Assembly (NCBI GenBank): GCA_017860345.1
Contig: JAFNAV010000002.1
Coordinates: forward strand, 27,253-91,252
Reading direction: 5' to 3'
Origin: Bacteroidota bacterium
GTDB taxonomy: Bacteria > Bacteroidota > Bacteroidia > Bacteroidales > Paludibacteraceae
DNA length: 64,000 nucleotides
A model generated the notes under the pieces. That model searched no databases. It worked only from the letters and a program-made list of their open reading frames with translations, and was not told where the DNA came from. The position numbers and the translations under genes are program-made. Shown here one piece after another: positions 32,496-43,900 of this stretch (position 1 is the first letter of the stretch; every line of letters begins with the position of its first letter).

Positions 32496-33089
32496 ATGAA
32501 AGTTGTAATTATAAAATACAATGCCGGCAATATCCGATCGGTGCTTTTTGCGCTCGAACGCATTGGCGTACAGGCTGTAGTAACCGACGATCCGGAATTG
32601 ATAAGAGCTGCCGACAGGGTTATCTTCCCCGGAGTGGGCGAAGCATCGTCGGCCATGCAGTACCTTTCAGAAAAGGGACTCGACCAGCTTATACAATCGC
32701 TCACACAACCGGTGTTGGGCATTTGCCTGGGTATGCAACTGATGTGCTCTTTCTCCGAAGAGAACAACACGCCCTGCATGGGTATTTTTAAGGAAAAAGT
32801 AAAGCGCTTTCCTGAAAAAGCGGGATTTAAAATCCCTCAAATTGGCTGGAATAATATTTATGGATTAAAATCGGATTTGTTCGCCGGTATCGACGAAGAT
32901 GCTTATATGTATTTTGTTCATGGATATTATGTTGAAGCCTGCAACGATGCTATTGCCCGTACAAATTATGTAGCGGAATATAGTTCGGCAATTCATAAAG
33001 ACAACTTTTACGCGGTGCAGTTCCACCCCGAAAAGTCGGGTGTGGTTGGCCAGCGAATACTCGAAAATTTTATTTTCGGTCAGAAATAA
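32496..33089 (+). CDS. hisH: imidazole glycerol phosphate synthase subunit HisH
   Basis: YNAGNIRSV, GICLGMQLM nucleophile, FHPEKSG. Confidence 0.94.
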   Translation: MKVVIIKYNAGNIRSVLFALERIGVQAVVTDDPELIRAADRVIFPGVGEASSAMQYLSEKGLDQLIQSLTQPVLGICLGMQLMCSFSEENNTPCMGIFKEKVKRFPEKAGFKIPQIGWNNIYGLKSDLFAGIDEDAYMYFVHGYYVEACNDAIARTNYVAEYSSAIHKDNFYAVQFHPEKSGVVGQRILENFIFGQK

Positions 33090-33136
33090 TCAATTTTTCT
33101 GCAACGCACTACAGCCGAAACTGAATAATCATAAAA

Positions 33137-34267
33137 ATGACATTTGAATTACAATACAAAGATTCGCAAAGCAATGCCAGAGCAGGTGTAATTACTACAG
33201 ACCACGGTATTATTGAAACGCCTGTGTTTATGCCTGTAGGTACCGTGGCCTCGGTAAAAGCGGTACATATGCACGAGCTGAAAGAAGACATCAAAGCCCG
33301 GATTATACTTGGTAACACGTACCACTTGTACCTGCGCCCCGGAATCGACACCCTGGAGAAAGCCGGCGGACTGCATAAATTCAACGGATGGGACAAACCG
33401 ATATTAACTGACAGCGGTGGTTTTCAGGTATTCTCGCTCACCGGCAACCGCAAACTTACTGAGGAAGGCGCCACTTTCCGTTCGCACATCGACGGCAGCA
33501 AACACCTGTTTACACCTGAACGTGCTGTAGACATACAACGCTCTATCGGCGCTGATATTATCATGGCATTTGACGAATGTACGCCTGGCAATGCCGATTA
33601 TCAGTATGCTAAAAAATCGATGGAACTAACTCATCGTTGGCTTGAGCGGGGAGTAAAACACTTTGACAACACCGAAGCCAAATATGGTTATTCTCAAACC
33701 TTTTTCCCCATTGTACAAGGCTGCGTTTATCCCGATCTTCGTAAACAATCGGCAGAATTTATTGCATCGCAAAACCGAGAAGGCAATGCCATAGGTGGCC
33801 TGGCAGTAGGCGAACCTACCGAAAAGATGTATGAGATGATTGAGATTGTGAATGAAATTCTGCCCACCGACAAACCAAGATACCTGATGGGTGTAGGTAC
33901 GCCCCAGAACATTCTTGAAGGTATTGAACGTGGCGTGGATATGTTCGACTGCGTTATGCCTACACGCAACGGACGAAACGGAATGCTTTTTACGTCGCAG
34001 GGCGTAATGAATATGCGCAACGAAAAATGGAAAAATGATTTTTCGCTTTTAGATGAGTTCGGAACTTCGTATGTCGACAAAGCTTACTCCAAGGCTTATC
34101 TCCGTCATTTATTTATAAGTAAGGAGCTATTAGCCATGCAAATAGCATCTATTCACAATCTGGCCTTTTATTTGTGGTTGGTGGACGAGGCTCGTAAACA
34201 CATCATAGCCGGTGACTTTAGCACCTGGAAAACAGGCATGGTACAGCAATTAGGCCAAAGACTCTGA
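33137..34267 (+). CDS. tgt: queuine tRNA-ribosyltransferase
   Basis: TDSGGFQVFSL, MAFDECTP, MPTRNGRNG. Confidence 0.96.
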   Translation: MTFELQYKDSQSNARAGVITTDHGIIETPVFMPVGTVASVKAVHMHELKEDIKARIILGNTYHLYLRPGIDTLEKAGGLHKFNGWDKPILTDSGGFQVFSLTGNRKLTEEGATFRSHIDGSKHLFTPERAVDIQRSIGADIIMAFDECTPGNADYQYAKKSMELTHRWLERGVKHFDNTEAKYGYSQTFFPIVQGCVYPDLRKQSAEFIASQNREGNAIGGLAVGEPTEKMYEMIEIVNEILPTDKPRYLMGVGTPQNILEGIERGVDMFDCVMPTRNGRNGMLFTSQGVMNMRNEKWKNDFSLLDEFGTSYVDKAYSKAYLRHLFISKELLAMQIASIHNLAFYLWLVDEARKHIIAGDFSTWKTGMVQQLGQRL

Positions 34268-34402
34268 ACTGGCAAACATATAGAACTAAAAAATAATACA
34301 TACCGACAACAGGAAAGTTAATCAGGAAAGAAATTCGTTCGGCACTTGTACTAAGTTTATAAAAAACGGTTAATTTCTCTATTTATCTAATTTTGACTCA
34401 TA

Positions 34403-35503
34403 ATGAAGATCAACTTACAGAAATTGGGCTTAAAACGAATTGATACTTATATTATCACTAAGTTTTTGGGAACGTACTTTTACTCTATAGTGCTGATTAT
34501 AAGCATATCTATTGTATTTGACCTTACCGAAAAGCTGGATAACTTTTTTGACAACAATGCTCCGCTCTCTGCAATTGTATTCGATTACTACCTGAACTTT
34601 ATACCGTTCTATATGAACATGTTCAGTCCGCTGTTTACATTTATTGCCGTAATATTCTTCACTTCCAAGATGGCCTCAAACACCGAAATTATCGCCATTT
34701 TAGCCAGTGGAGTTAGCTTCAGACGACTGATGGTGCCTTATATGGTTTCGGCAATGGTTATTGGCTCACTGGCTTTTGTTCTCGGAGGCTATGTTATACC
34801 TCCCGCATCGGCCAAAATGATTGATTTTGAAGACAAATATATCAAAAAACTAAAATCGAACAACGCCCGAAACGTCCAGATGGAAGTAGAACCAGGTGTA
34901 ATCATGTATATTGAAAGATACGAAATTTCGGAAAAGACGGGATATCGTTTTTCGCTCGAAAAATTTAAAAACAAAAAGCTTATTTCGCGCCTTACTGCCG
35001 AAACCATTAAGTACGACACGCTGTACAAATGGACTATGAACAATTATCTGCAACGCGATTTCAAAGGTATGCGCGAAAGCCTCAGCAACGGTACAGCCAA
35101 AGACACTACCATCCATGTAGAGCCTTACGAGTTTTTCATATCTTCCAAAGAAAGTCCTCAGATGAACAATACCCAACTACGAACTTATCTGAAACGACAA
35201 AAAAACCGTGGAGTAGGAAACATACAAGGATTTGAAGATGAATACTATAAGCGTTATTCGATGCCATTAGCCGCTTTTATCATGACCCTTATTGGCGTAT
35301 CGCTATCGTCGCGCAAAGTACGTGGTGGCATGGGGCTTCATCTGGGAATAGGTCTTGCACTCAGCGCTTTATACATCTTATTTACCACCTTATCTACCAC
35401 TTTCTCAGTCAAAGGGCTGATGTCGCCTTTTGTAGCTGTATGGATTCCGAATATCGTGTTTCTCACAGTGGGCTTATATCTCTATCGCACAGCTCCAAAA
35501 TAA
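34403..35503 (+). CDS. LptF/LptG-family (YjgP/YjgQ) permease
   Basis: IDTYIITKFLGTYFYSIVLIISI and 6-TM layout. Confidence 0.9.
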   Translation: MKINLQKLGLKRIDTYIITKFLGTYFYSIVLIISISIVFDLTEKLDNFFDNNAPLSAIVFDYYLNFIPFYMNMFSPLFTFIAVIFFTSKMASNTEIIAILASGVSFRRLMVPYMVSAMVIGSLAFVLGGYVIPPASAKMIDFEDKYIKKLKSNNARNVQMEVEPGVIMYIERYEISEKTGYRFSLEKFKNKKLISRLTAETIKYDTLYKWTMNNYLQRDFKGMRESLSNGTAKDTTIHVEPYEFFISSKESPQMNNTQLRTYLKRQKNRGVGNIQGFEDEYYKRYSMPLAAFIMTLIGVSLSSRKVRGGMGLHLGIGLALSALYILFTTLSTTFSVKGLMSPFVAVWIPNIVFLTVGLYLYRTAPK

Positions 35504-35510
35504 AAAAGTA

Positions 35511-35562
35511 AGGGTGTCAACACAACAGGACTTTTTATCATCTTGTTTTGTTTGACACCCTT
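35511..35562. terminator. terminator stem-loop between convergent genes
   Basis: agggtgtcaa.../...ttgacaccct. Confidence 0.75.
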
Positions 35563-35586
35563 CAGGCTTATTTGCAATCACCCTGT

Positions 35587-36645
35587 TTATCTTTCGGTAT
35601 ACTGCACTTCGTAATATTTTTGATACTGTCCGCTGGTAACATTATCCAACCATTCCTGATTGCTCAGGTACCAGTCTACAGTCTTTTCAAGTCCTTCTTC
35701 AAACTGCAACGAGGGCTTCCAACCCAGCTCACTTTGCAATTTCGACGAGTCGATAGCATATCGCAAATCATGCCCTGCACGATCCTTTACAAAGGTAATC
35801 AACTGAGCCGACTCCCCTTGGGCACGTCCGAGCTTCCTGTCCATAATTTCGCAAAGCTTATAAATAAGGTCAATATTCTTCCATTCGTTGTTACCGCCAA
35901 TATTATAAGTCTGACCCGTTTTTCCGTTATGAAAAATAGTGTCGATAGCACGCGCATGGTCATTTACCCACAACCAATCACGTACATTTTCGCCCTTTCC
36001 GTAAACAGGAATCGGTTTTTTGTTTTTGATATTATTGATAGCCAGCGGTATGAGTTTTTCCGGGAAATGATTAGCCCCATAATTATTGGAACAGTTGGAT
36101 ATAACTACCGGCAAGCCATAAGTATCCAGATAAGCTCTTACGAAATGATCGGACGAAGCCTTGCTGGCCGAATAGGGCGAGTGCGGATCGTATTTGGTGT
36201 TTTCAGTAAAATAAGTACCGTCAAACTCCAGAGCACCATACACTTCGTCGGTTGACACATGATAAAATCTCTTTCCTTCAAAATTATCTTTCCAAGCATT
36301 TTTAGCCGCATTCAGCAGGTTGCACGTACCAAACACATTGGTGCGTATAAAAGCCAGCGGATCGGTTATCGAACGGTCGACATGCGATTCGGCAGCAAGA
36401 TGTATAACTCCATCAAACTTATATTGATTGAATAACTCGGGGATGAATTTTTCATCCGTAATATCACCTTTAACAAATATGTAGTTTGGTAAGTCGGCAA
36501 TATCTTTTAAATTCTCAAGATTTCCGGCGTAAGTAAGTGCATCCAAATTTACAATTCGGTAACCAGAGTATTTGGTTACAAACAAACGAACCACATGAGA
36601 GCCTATAAAACCTGCTCCACCGGTAATTAAGATAGTTCCTTTCAT
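35587..36645 (-). CDS. rfbB: dTDP-glucose 4,6-dehydratase
   Basis: ILITGGAGFIGSHVVRLF, HLAAESHVDRSI, YSASKASSDH. Confidence 0.94.
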   Translation of the reverse strand: MKGTILITGGAGFIGSHVVRLFVTKYSGYRIVNLDALTYAGNLENLKDIADLPNYIFVKGDITDEKFIPELFNQYKFDGVIHLAAESHVDRSITDPLAFIRTNVFGTCNLLNAAKNAWKDNFEGKRFYHVSTDEVYGALEFDGTYFTENTKYDPHSPYSASKASSDHFVRAYLDTYGLPVVISNCSNNYGANHFPEKLIPLAINNIKNKKPIPVYGKGENVRDWLWVNDHARAIDTIFHNGKTGQTYNIGGNNEWKNIDLIYKLCEIMDRKLGRAQGESAQLITFVKDRAGHDLRYAIDSSKLQSELGWKPSLQFEEGLEKTVDWYLSNQEWLDNVTSGQYQKYYEVQYTER

Positions 36646-36765
36646 GTCTGAAAATCAGATTATTATTCTATAATAAAAAAAGTTATTAACTCAGATACTT
36701 TCATAAATATCTGCATGGCAAAGATACAATCTTTTTCAGGTCTTACAACTTGTTGATAACTTTTT

Positions 36766-37719
36766 ATGAAAAGCAGTGATTCATATTTTTGTAAAAATTA
36801 CTTTTGCAATGTGGAAAGAATATATAAATACAGTGAAAGACTACTGGCATACCACGATTATGTGGTAGTGCCCGGCTTGGGAGGATTTGTAGTGCAAAAA
36901 CAATCGGCACGTATTCTGCCCGATCGGATTATTCCGCCAATGTCAACCATTGGTTTTAATCCTCTCATTAAGCATGGCGACGGTTTACTGGCCATTGAAA
37001 TAGCCCGTGCCGAAGGAATAACCTACCGGAAAGCGGTGGAATTGATTGATATGGAGGTTGATAGAATTAAAATTCAACTCAGCAATGGTGAAAAATTCAA
37101 CTTTGGAAATTTTGGAGAATTGGTGACCGGAGAAAATGGCAATATCCTGTTTTCGCCGCAGCAGAAAAGTGCTTTTCTGCCCGGAAACTTTCAAATGAAT
37201 GAAATTTTCGCTACTGAACGGAACTTTTCTGAAAAGCCGCAAAACAGCAAACAGATTATTTCAATCCCTATTGCCAATACATTCAGATATGCTGTAGCTG
37301 CCTCGCTCATTTTCGGACTATTGCTGATTTCGCCACAGGTGAATGATGTAAAAAGAACCGATGCTGCCGGTTTTATTCCGTTCAGCAACACCATTATTGC
37401 CCCTGCTCAGGTTGCCGACACCGTGGCCGTTGCCTGCCCTGAACTTACAAGCACCGAATTACCCAACGGTCAGATACAGAACAACGACTCTGCTCTGTAT
37501 CATGTAATTGTAGCAAGTATGGCAACACTGGAGGACGCGCAAAACTATTGCGCTACGCTAAAAGCCGATGATTACGAATGCGCACACATTCTCGATCCCG
37601 TAAAAACTTATCGTGTAGCCATCCAATCGTTTCCCGATAAAAACGAAGCTGTGGCTTACATGGAAAATCTCCGGAAGTTAGATTCGCGCTTTGAAACCGC
37701 ATGGGTACTGTGCAAATAA
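36766..37719 (+). CDS. HU/CCDC81-like N-terminal domain protein with TM helix and SPOR domain
   Basis: YSERLLAYHDYVVVPGLGGFV N-terminus; C-terminal SPOR-like YHVIVASMATLEDAQNYC; likely start may lie downstream of 36766. Confidence 0.82.
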   Translation: MKSSDSYFCKNYFCNVERIYKYSERLLAYHDYVVVPGLGGFVVQKQSARILPDRIIPPMSTIGFNPLIKHGDGLLAIEIARAEGITYRKAVELIDMEVDRIKIQLSNGEKFNFGNFGELVTGENGNILFSPQQKSAFLPGNFQMNEIFATERNFSEKPQNSKQIISIPIANTFRYAVAASLIFGLLLISPQVNDVKRTDAAGFIPFSNTIIAPAQVADTVAVACPELTSTELPNGQIQNNDSALYHVIVASMATLEDAQNYCATLKADDYECAHILDPVKTYRVAIQSFPDKNEAVAYMENLRKLDSRFETAWVLCK

Positions 37720-37890
37720 GTACCGGGAAACGCAAAAAAGAAAGTGAATCATTTTTACTTCATTGTAAAACAGAGAGAAATATCCTATAATTTTTTGACT
37801 ATAAGTATTCTGATTCAAAAAAAAATCTTATCTTTGCATCCGCTTTTCGAGAAAAAGCATTAGGTATAATCATTAAAAAATTGAATTAAA

Positions 37891-38439
37891 ATGCCCGTTA
37901 AAGTAAGATTGCAACGTCATGGCCGTAAAGGATATGCTTATTATCATATCGTTATTGCCGACAGTCGCGCGCCACGTGATGGCAAATTTATCGAACGTAT
38001 CGGTTCGTACAACCCGAACACCAATCCTGCAACAGTTGACCTGAAATTCGACCGCGCAGTATATTGGTTACAAGTTGGTGCTCAGCCTACTGACACCACT
38101 CGCAACATACTTTCTGCTGAAGGTGTATTGTTGAAAAAACACTTGTTGGAAGGTGTAAAAAAAGGAGCTTTTGATGAAGCTGAAGCTGAAAAACGCTTTG
38201 CTGCATGGAAAACTTCAAAAGAATCGCAAGTAAACAAAACCAAAGAACAACTGGCTGCCGAAAAACAAGCTGCTAACAAAGCACGCTTAGCCGCCGAAGC
38301 AGAGCTTAATAAAGCTAAAGCTGCTGAAGTAGCTAAGAAGAAAGCTGAGGCCGTAGCTGCTGCTGCCGAAGCCGAAGTGGCCGAAGAAGCTCCTGCTACT
38401 GAAGAAGCTCCTGCTGAAGAAGCTCCTGCCGCCGAATAA
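37891..38439 (+). CDS. rpsP: 30S ribosomal protein S16 with long Ala/Glu-rich C-terminal tail
   Basis: [42 protein letters not shown]. Confidence 0.96.
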   Translation: MPVKVRLQRHGRKGYAYYHIVIADSRAPRDGKFIERIGSYNPNTNPATVDLKFDRAVYWLQVGAQPTDTTRNILSAEGVLLKKHLLEGVKKGAFDEAEAEKRFAAWKTSKESQVNKTKEQLAAEKQAANKARLAAEAELNKAKAAEVAKKKAEAVAAAAEAEVAEEAPATEEAPAEEAPAAE

Positions 38440-38463
38440 AGATTCGATGGAAAACAAAACATA

Positions 38464-38490
38464 AAACCCGAAAGCAATTTCGGGTTTTTT
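38464..38490 (+). terminator. intrinsic terminator after rpsP
   Basis: aaacccgaaa-gcaa-tttcgggttttttt. Confidence 0.92.
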
Positions 38491-38631
38491 TGTATACCTC
38501 ATTTTTCAAAAAGAAAATCACAACCGCTTTTTAAGTGTATCTTTAGGATATTACTACAGAAGATAATTTTTCAACAAATCGAATTTCTGCAAACGCAGAA
38601 TAATCTTTTTTAATTTATTCAATATCAAATC

Positions 38632-38925
38632 ATGATGACAAAAACAGTAAACATAGCGCTACAAATCCTGCCATCGTCAAAAAGCGTACACCCCTACAGT
38701 ATAGTAGACAAAGCCATAGAAGTAATTGCAGCATCGGGGCTTAAGTACAGAGTAACCCCTTTTGAAACAGTGATGGAAGGCAGCTACGAAGATATAATGA
38801 CAGTGATAAAAGAAGCACAGGAAGCTTGCTACAATGCCGGAGCCGACAGTCTGATGACTTATCTGAAAATTCAAAGCTCACTCAATGATGTGACTATTGA
38901 AGATAAAATGGAAAAATACGATTAA
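38632..38925 (+). CDS. MTH1187-family thiamine-binding protein
   Basis: VNIALQILPSSKSVHPYSIVDKAIEVIAASGLKYRVTPFETVMEGSYEDI. Confidence 0.88.
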   Translation: MMTKTVNIALQILPSSKSVHPYSIVDKAIEVIAASGLKYRVTPFETVMEGSYEDIMTVIKEAQEACYNAGADSLMTYLKIQSSLNDVTIEDKMEKYD

Positions 38926-38956
38926 CATCGCAACAAAAAACAACCCATTCCGCAAT

Positions 38957-39769
38957 ATGGTAAATGCGTCCATCGTGATATACAAACATGCGGTACATGA
39001 AATTGAGCCGCTTGTACAAACGCTACGGAAATCAAATATGATTTCCGAAATATATCTGTTGGATAATTCACCTGAATACAACTCTGATTTTGAAGCTCTT
39101 CCTGCCATTTATATTTTTAATCATCAAAATATCGGATACGGCAGAGCGCATAATATAGCACTACGGCAATCGCAACAACAAGCTACTGATTATCATCTTG
39201 TAGTAAATCCTGACATCCGGTTCGATTCAGACATTATCGGTAAAATTGTTGAATTTATGGATAAAAATACAGAAATAGGACATTTAATGCCTCAAGTATT
39301 TTATCCTGACGGCAGAATTCAGTATCTTTGCAAACTATTACCTACACCTGACGATTTGTTGTTCCGCCGGTTTTTGCCCGGTTCATGGACAATCAAAAAA
39401 ACAGCCCGGTTCGAAATGCACGATTGCGGATACAACAAACTTACTGACGTACCATACCTCTCGGGGTGTTTCATGTTTTTGAGAGTATCGGCGCTGAACG
39501 CAACCGGCATTTTCGACGAACGATTCTTTTTGTATCCCGAAGATATTGATTTAAGCCGGCGAATACACCAAAAATATCGAACAGTTTTTTACCCTGATGT
39601 GTCGGTGGTGCATTACCATGAACGAGGCTCGTACAAAAGCCTGAAAATGATGCTGATTCATATCATAAACCTGATCAGATATTTCAACAAATGGGGATGG
39701 TTTTGTGATAAAGAACGAAAAAAGATTAACAAACAAATAATAAAACAATACCTATGCACTTCAGCCTGA
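38957..39769 (+). CDS. family 2 glycosyltransferase (rhamnosyltransferase-like)
   Basis: MVNASIVIYKHA...LLDNSP...NIGYGRAHN...VVNPDIRFD; start at 38957 preferred over 38897. Confidence 0.9.
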   Translation: MVNASIVIYKHAVHEIEPLVQTLRKSNMISEIYLLDNSPEYNSDFEALPAIYIFNHQNIGYGRAHNIALRQSQQQATDYHLVVNPDIRFDSDIIGKIVEFMDKNTEIGHLMPQVFYPDGRIQYLCKLLPTPDDLLFRRFLPGSWTIKKTARFEMHDCGYNKLTDVPYLSGCFMFLRVSALNATGIFDERFFLYPEDIDLSRRIHQKYRTVFYPDVSVVHYHERGSYKSLKMMLIHIINLIRYFNKWGWFCDKERKKINKQIIKQYLCTSA

Positions 39770-40329
39770 TACAAATAACAAGTGCCTTTATGGTGCTTTT
39801 TGCCATTATCGACATACTGGGTTCTATTCCTATTATATTGAATATCAAGAAAAAATCTAATAAGATATATGCCCTGAGAGCCAGTTCTGTAGCTTTGGGT
39901 ATATTGGTATTGTTTCTGTTTACAGGCGAAGGTATTCTTAAATTATTTAATGTTGATATTCAGTCGTTTGCTGTAGCTGGCGCTTTAGTTATTTTTATTT
40001 TTGCCATCGAGATGATTCTTGATGTTGAGATTTTTCGTAACAAAGGCCCCGAAGGCGGCTCTTCTATAGTACCGCTGGCCTTTCCATTAATAGCAGGCCC
40101 GGGTTCATTTACTACATTACTTTCGCTTCGTGCCGAATACGCTACCGAAAACATTCTGGTGGCACTGGTTCTGAATCTCGCTTTTGTATATTTAGTTCTA
40201 AAATCGACTTCCAAAATAGAAAAGTTTATCGGCGAAGCAGGCATTTATATTTTGCGAAAATTCTTTGGAATAATACTTTTAGCCATCTCGGTTAAACTAT
40301 TTACTTCCAATCTGGGAACATTGCTTTGA
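39754..40329 (+). CDS. MarC-family integral membrane protein
   Basis: multi-TM, VPLAFPLIAGPGSFTTLLSL. Confidence 0.92.
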   Translation: MHFSLIQITSAFMVLFAIIDILGSIPIILNIKKKSNKIYALRASSVALGILVLFLFTGEGILKLFNVDIQSFAVAGALVIFIFAIEMILDVEIFRNKGPEGGSSIVPLAFPLIAGPGSFTTLLSLRAEYATENILVALVLNLAFVYLVLKSTSKIEKFIGEAGIYILRKFFGIILLAISVKLFTSNLGTLL

Positions 40330-40412
40330 TAGTAAAAATCGCAAACAAAAGGATTATAACCCTCAAAACAATTTACTAATCCGTTTTTTGTATCGAAAAA
40401 ACACCCACATAC

Positions 40413-40958
40413 ATGTCCGAAATATCAATTGAAATTCAGGGAGTTGCCGCAGAACTTGTGCTTGGAAATTACATGCCAACCGACCCAACCATTATGAATA
40501 ACTGGGAAGACTTTTATCATTACAACGACCTGATTCATACTTCGCAATTGCTCCCGGATTATATCTCGGATATCACTATCAGGCAAAACGAGAGCATCTT
40601 GTTCCGTGGAAAAATTCCGGCAAGTCAGTTCAAAGCGCAAAAAAGTTTTATCCCGGTAATGGTTGAAAGAGCCTTGTATCTTCGAGCAGAATGCGTTGAA
40701 CAAGCCGTGTTCAAATGCTTTTTTAACGCTGAAACTTTCGATATCAGCAAATTGAGTTTTGAAACTCAGGATTACGATCAGCTATTCAAAACCGGCACAT
40801 CGTTTCTGGTACATCTGCTTTACGATGGCCGCAAGATTGTTCCTGAATGGCAAAGCGGAAAGCCCATAGGCAACATCTGCCTGCTATGTCGTTACGAAAA
40901 CGGTTACCTGGTACCACTCTACGACGCTGTAAATAAGGTAGAAGCTGGTAAAAGGTAG
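40413..40958 (+). CDS. conserved-looking hypothetical protein
   Basis: intact 181-aa ORF with codon usage like neighbours; no recognised family. Confidence 0.6.
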   Translation: MSEISIEIQGVAAELVLGNYMPTDPTIMNNWEDFYHYNDLIHTSQLLPDYISDITIRQNESILFRGKIPASQFKAQKSFIPVMVERALYLRAECVEQAVFKCFFNAETFDISKLSFETQDYDQLFKTGTSFLVHLLYDGRKIVPEWQSGKPIGNICLLCRYENGYLVPLYDAVNKVEAGKR

Positions 40959-40994
40959 ATTGATTTGTTCTGATTAACTCATCTAACCATCAAA

Positions 40995-43900
40995 TTAGTA
41001 CTTAGTTTTTTCTTTTACCACTCTTACTTTTTTCAGACTATTATTGGCATTAAAAGTAGGAAAGTACATCAACTCAACTTTAGCAGGATTTAATGTAAAT
41101 ATGCCATCAAAACGTGGAATCAGATTAATTTCGTAGGTATATTTTCCTTTTTGAAGTTTCTGAAAATAGATGTTGGTCATATTTTTATAGTATTCGCGAT
41201 ATTCATTCCATCTGTTTCCCTGATTTTTATTTTCGTAAGAAAAACCTGCCGGGACAGGAATGTTAAGCATCACATATTCAGCATCTTTCTTTAGCTCAAG
41301 ATTTACAATCAACTTTACTGGTTTACCTGCGTAAAAGCATAAATTACCCGAATTAAAACGGGTTTCTATAACAAAGTCCCCGGACTTGGGTTTGGGGTTC
41401 GCGTTCCATGCATGTTGATAAGCCGTTAGAAAAACAACACCCTGCCCCCTCTTTGTTATTGTAATTTTTTGGTCCGCATTAACTTTTAATGTATAGGGAA
41501 ACTCGGTAATTGTTTTATTTATATCTCCCAGAAACATGAGCGATGACTTACCCGGACTTGTTTTAATTTTTAAAATATCAGGTAAAATTGTTTCCAGTAT
41601 CTGAGCCGACTCGTAAGTATTCCACCAAGAATAGCTTTGTTTTGTTTCCATAAAAAATCGCCTTATTTTATTTAGTACTGAATCATTTTCTCCGGCATGT
41701 CGCAAAATTCGATAAACCGACAAAGTGTTCATAATATCATTGCTCATCAAACTATGGTTTTTGTTTTCTTCTCTGTAAAATGTGTTTCCAAATATTGTTT
41801 GCTGTTTATGTTTGGAGAGTAATGTTGTATCGTAAGGTATTTTACATGACTGACGTAACTCAATAAGCGATAACTGTATGTCAAACGATTTATGTTTAAC
41901 GGTATCAAGTTCATTGATATAAGTTTTATAATCAACGGCACAATTAAACATTTTGAGCATTTTAAGAATACAAACATCTTTGTCGATATTCTGATGTTTT
42001 CCAGACTCAAGTACAGAAACGTAATCCATAGCGAGGCGGGTGCTGTCAATATTGACCTTAAAGTTTTGTTGGCGTGCTTTACCAAGAGCCTGTAAGACAT
42101 GTAAACTAAACCTGTAATGTGTTTCCGTATCAGGCCACCAACCCCAAAAGCCATCAGATTTTCTGTTTTTAACCAACCGTTGTATCATACTTTCCACATC
42201 GCGATCGTACTTAAACTTTACGCCTTTGTATGCTGCAACGGCTCTTTCAGACAATAAGGCTATTAATTTAGACGCTATCTGTTCGTTGCAATCATATCTG
42301 TAACTTTTAAGCCGCTTGATTTCCGTTTCAAAAACATTAAGCACATCAGCATCAGCATAAATAGAAACCTCTCCTTGCGCATGATTAAACACAGGTGTTA
42401 TAGTACTATCACTATCAAGCATATAAAAGCTTCCGGTTGTTTCTTCCATTCCCGTTGGAAAAACAGGAATTTGTCGCTCTTCTCCGTCAAAATATCCGTC
42501 TTCTCTTTTAAGCATATATTTTAACCTGAGTGTATCCGAATGGGCAACTACATTTAAAGTGTCGATGTCAGAATTACGGCAATAGCGGCTTTTCTCATAC
42601 AATATGGCCCCATCTTGTTCAAACGAACTTTTTACTTTAGTGGAATCTGGCAAATAGTTGACCGTTTTACCAATTACCTTTACCGTGTCGCCCATCACCA
42701 AAAATGAGGGCACTGATAACTGAGCCATTAACGGTTTGTAGGATTTGATACTACTATTAGCCATACCTACCTGCCTCTTCCCATTCATTGCCAAAGCATA
42801 AGTATTCCATTTTGTAACATCATCGGGAAAGGTAACATCAAATCTGACTTTACCGTTTTTATCCGTTTTCAATCGTGGTTGCCAATACGCATAATCTGAG
42901 AAATTTGTTCGCAAATTACCGGCCTGCGTTGCAGCATCTACAAAAGACTGGTCGTAATCAGCTCCTTTATTATCTTTACTCAGAATACTTCGGTATGCAT
43001 TATCTTTGGTACTGATAACTACAACCCCATTGGCCGCCCTTGCCCCATAAATAGCTATAGCACTTTCATCTTTAATTACCTCGATGTTATTAATCATCGA
43101 CTGATCAAGAGCATCCGGGTTTCCAGTAAATACCATTCCATCAACAACATATAATGGTGTTGCATTTACAGAAATGGCCGAAACTCCTCTTACAATCAAG
43201 TTCTCAGAACTTTGAGAACCAACAACCCCTGAAACCTTTCCTGACAAAACAGAACTAATTGAACCTGTAAGAACTTGTTTTTTATAAGTGCCATACCCAA
43301 TCACCACCACTTCATTCAGATTAAGTTCACTTTCAGTTAATTCAATATTGTGGTTAGTTACTTCCCATATATTCATTTTAACCGGGTTGTATCCCACATA
43401 CGAAATTGTTACACTACTCCTGTTCTTAGGTACCTTTAAAGTAAAGTTGCCCTCCAGATTAGAAACAGTACCCAGATTTGTACCATCGACGGTTATCGAA
43501 GCTCCAATTACTGGTTCTTTAGTGGTAGCATCAACCACTTTCCCCGATATGATAGAACCTTCGCCGTTGTATATATTTTTTATCAAATATTGATTGTAAA
43601 TCTGATTTAACTCCGACTCCTTTACCGGCTCTCCATCCTTATCGAGAAACATGTACTGCTCAATCATATTACTTACAGTTTTGCCAAAATTATCATGGCT
43701 CAAAGACTCGGGTAAATTTGTTTTAATGTAAGTTATACCATCTCTTTTGGCATAAACAGAATCCACTAAACAATAAGACGAGCCCTGATAAAACAATATA
43801 ATCTGATAAAATCCCTCTTTGAGCTGATGAAACATATTAACCCGCCCGGGATAAACGCGAATAAATTTTTCATTATTCAAACCAATTATCAATGTATTAA

